A stretch of DNA of 7,148 bases from assembly GCA_003229495.1 (NCBI GenBank), contig QIEB01000023.1, positions 1 through 7,148 of the forward strand, read 5' to 3'. The notes under the pieces are model-generated. The model was not told the DNA's origin, searched no databases, and was given only the letters and a program-made list of their open reading frames with translations. This document shows positions 6,381-7,148 of the stretch, piece after piece. Position numbers and translations under genes: made by a program. How positions within the stretch are numbered: the first letter of the stretch is position 1; each line of letters begins with the position of its first letter. This DNA is from Flammeovirgaceae bacterium. GTDB taxonomy: Bacteria; Bacteroidota; Bacteroidia; Cytophagales; Cyclobacteriaceae.

Positions 6381-7129
6381 AAAGAAGAAAATTCGTGGCG
6401 GCGGCAGCTGTCACTTCGTTGATGGGGCCCTATGCCTCTGCCCGATCTTTAACCACAACTGCTGAAGGCGATCATGAAATATATGAGCTTCGTAACTACG
6501 AAATCACCGTGGGAGGTAACCAAACTGCCTTGATGGACTTTTTAGAGGATGTAGAGCAGCCCTATCTTAAAAGTAAAGGAGCAAATCACTTCATGACCTT
6601 TACAGAACTTGGGCAATCCGAACCAGCAAGGATCTGGAACTTAATTTCATATCCGGACTTTGCCAGTTACCAACAAGTGATCTCGAGTCGATCGGACCAG
6701 GAATATTTGAATCAATCCGAGGAATACACTGCCTCCGGACAAACCTATAACCGTATCTCTTCTTCCCTGCTATATGCTTTTTCCAGCATCAAACAGATGA
6801 AAACCCCTATCGAAGGTGCATCGTTGTTTGAACTAAGAATCTATGAAGGGGTAAACGAAGATGCGGTTAGACGGAAAATAAAGATGTTCAATGATGAGGA
6901 ACTAGAGCTCTTTTACAAGGTGGACCTTAATCCAATTTTCTTTGGGGACATGGTGGTAGGTCCTTATGTACCCTCACTGGTATATATGCTTAATTACCGG
7001 GATATGGATCACCGGGACCAGGTATGGAAAGCTTTTCTTGGGCATCCCGACTGGAACACCATGAAAGTAAAAAAGGAATATGCCAATAGTGTATCAAACC
7101 GTCGTAGGATCTTTTTGGAGCTTACGTAG
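6377..7129 (+). CDS. NIPSNAP-family protein with a twin-arginine leader, two ferredoxin-like domains
   Basis: A 250-residue protein. The N-terminus MKRRKFVAAAAVTSLMG has a twin-arginine (RRxF) motif followed by an Ala-rich core and a probable cut near SAR (21-23), so it should be exported folded by the Tat system. The mature part is a tandem of two NIPSNAP-type dimeric alpha/beta-barrel domains. Domain 1 covers about 34-136, opens with IYELRNYEI (35-43) and contains RIWNLISYPDFASYQQ (85-100). Domain 2 covers about 149-249, opens with LFELRIYEG (150-158) and contains PSLVYMLNYRDMDHRDQVWKAF (199-220), ending in RRIFLEL. The matching YELR/FELR strands and the following helices show internal duplication. 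Exported two-domain NIPSNAPs are common in Bacteroidota and Planctomycetes, and their ligand or reaction is unknown. No catalytic residues can be named. It follows adenosine deaminase on the same strand, but the 141-base gap with a repeat argues for separate transcription. The start ATG has no Shine-Dalgarno. Confidence 0.87.
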   Translation: MKRRKFVAAAAVTSLMGPYASARSLTTTAEGDHEIYELRNYEITVGGNQTALMDFLEDVEQPYLKSKGANHFMTFTELGQSEPARIWNLISYPDFASYQQVISSRSDQEYLNQSEEYTASGQTYNRISSSLLYAFSSIKQMKTPIEGASLFELRIYEGVNEDAVRRKIKMFNDEELELFYKVDLNPIFFGDMVVGPYVPSLVYMLNYRDMDHRDQVWKAFLGHPDWNTMKVKKEYANSVSNRRRIFLELT

Positions 7130-7148
7130 CAATAATTAGTACCAGGGG

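Noticed and set aside
1..7148. A new defence, mobile or biosynthetic system spanning the window
   Set aside because: All seven genes fall in recognisable housekeeping or accessory families. There are no transposase, integrase, CRISPR, toxin-antitoxin or nuclease features, and only the M20-cupin pair shows tight coupling.

Overview
The window looks like ordinary chromosome from a member of the Bacteroidota, probably a marine or environmental Flavobacteriia/Cytophagia-type organism. Three things suggest this: secretory leaders that end in A-Q (the BNR protein and the M20 hydrolase), start codons without recognisable Shine-Dalgarno sequences, and protein families common in that phylum (a long VPS10/BNR-type 'glycosyl hydrolase', a secreted M20 hydrolase whose metal motif reads LQIDGQPVD, and a Tat-exported NIPSNAP protein). 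Base composition is moderate by eye and even across the genes, with one short G-rich patch at 6236-6278.

Left block, minus strand (1-3906). A secreted M20 metallo-hydrolase (2374-3906) overlaps a DUF985-type cupin (1865-2374) by one base in a TAATG stop/start junction, so the two are almost certainly co-transcribed and translationally coupled. A perfect 10-bp hairpin (1826-1850) lies after the cupin. It precedes a large secreted Asp-box beta-propeller protein whose first 587 codons are present (1-1763) and which runs off the left edge.

Centre (3907-5141). A TetR-family repressor (4105-4665) is divergent from the M20-cupin pair and is a plausible local regulator of it. It converges on a small isoprenylcysteine-methyltransferase-like (ICMT/PEMT) membrane protein (4689-5141, minus strand), with only 23 bases between them.

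Right block, plus strand (5246-7129). An adenosine deaminase (5246-6235) is divergent from the membrane methyltransferase. It is followed, after a 141-base spacer holding a degenerate G-rich heptamer repeat, by a Tat-leader two-domain NIPSNAP protein (6377-7129).

How the genes might work together: only the M20-cupin coupling is well supported by layout. The secreted proteins (BNR propeller, M20 hydrolase, NIPSNAP) fit a periplasmic or extracytoplasmic scavenging lifestyle, but no single pathway links all seven genes. I found no CRISPR array, tRNA/rRNA, insertion sequence, phage gene or defence system, and no convincing new multi-gene system. The points most worth a second look are the His-to-Gln change in the M20 metal motif, two Cys substitutions around the adenosine deaminase active site, the palindrome at 1826-1850, the heptamer repeat at 6237-6278, and a missing Asp-box in the propeller protein.
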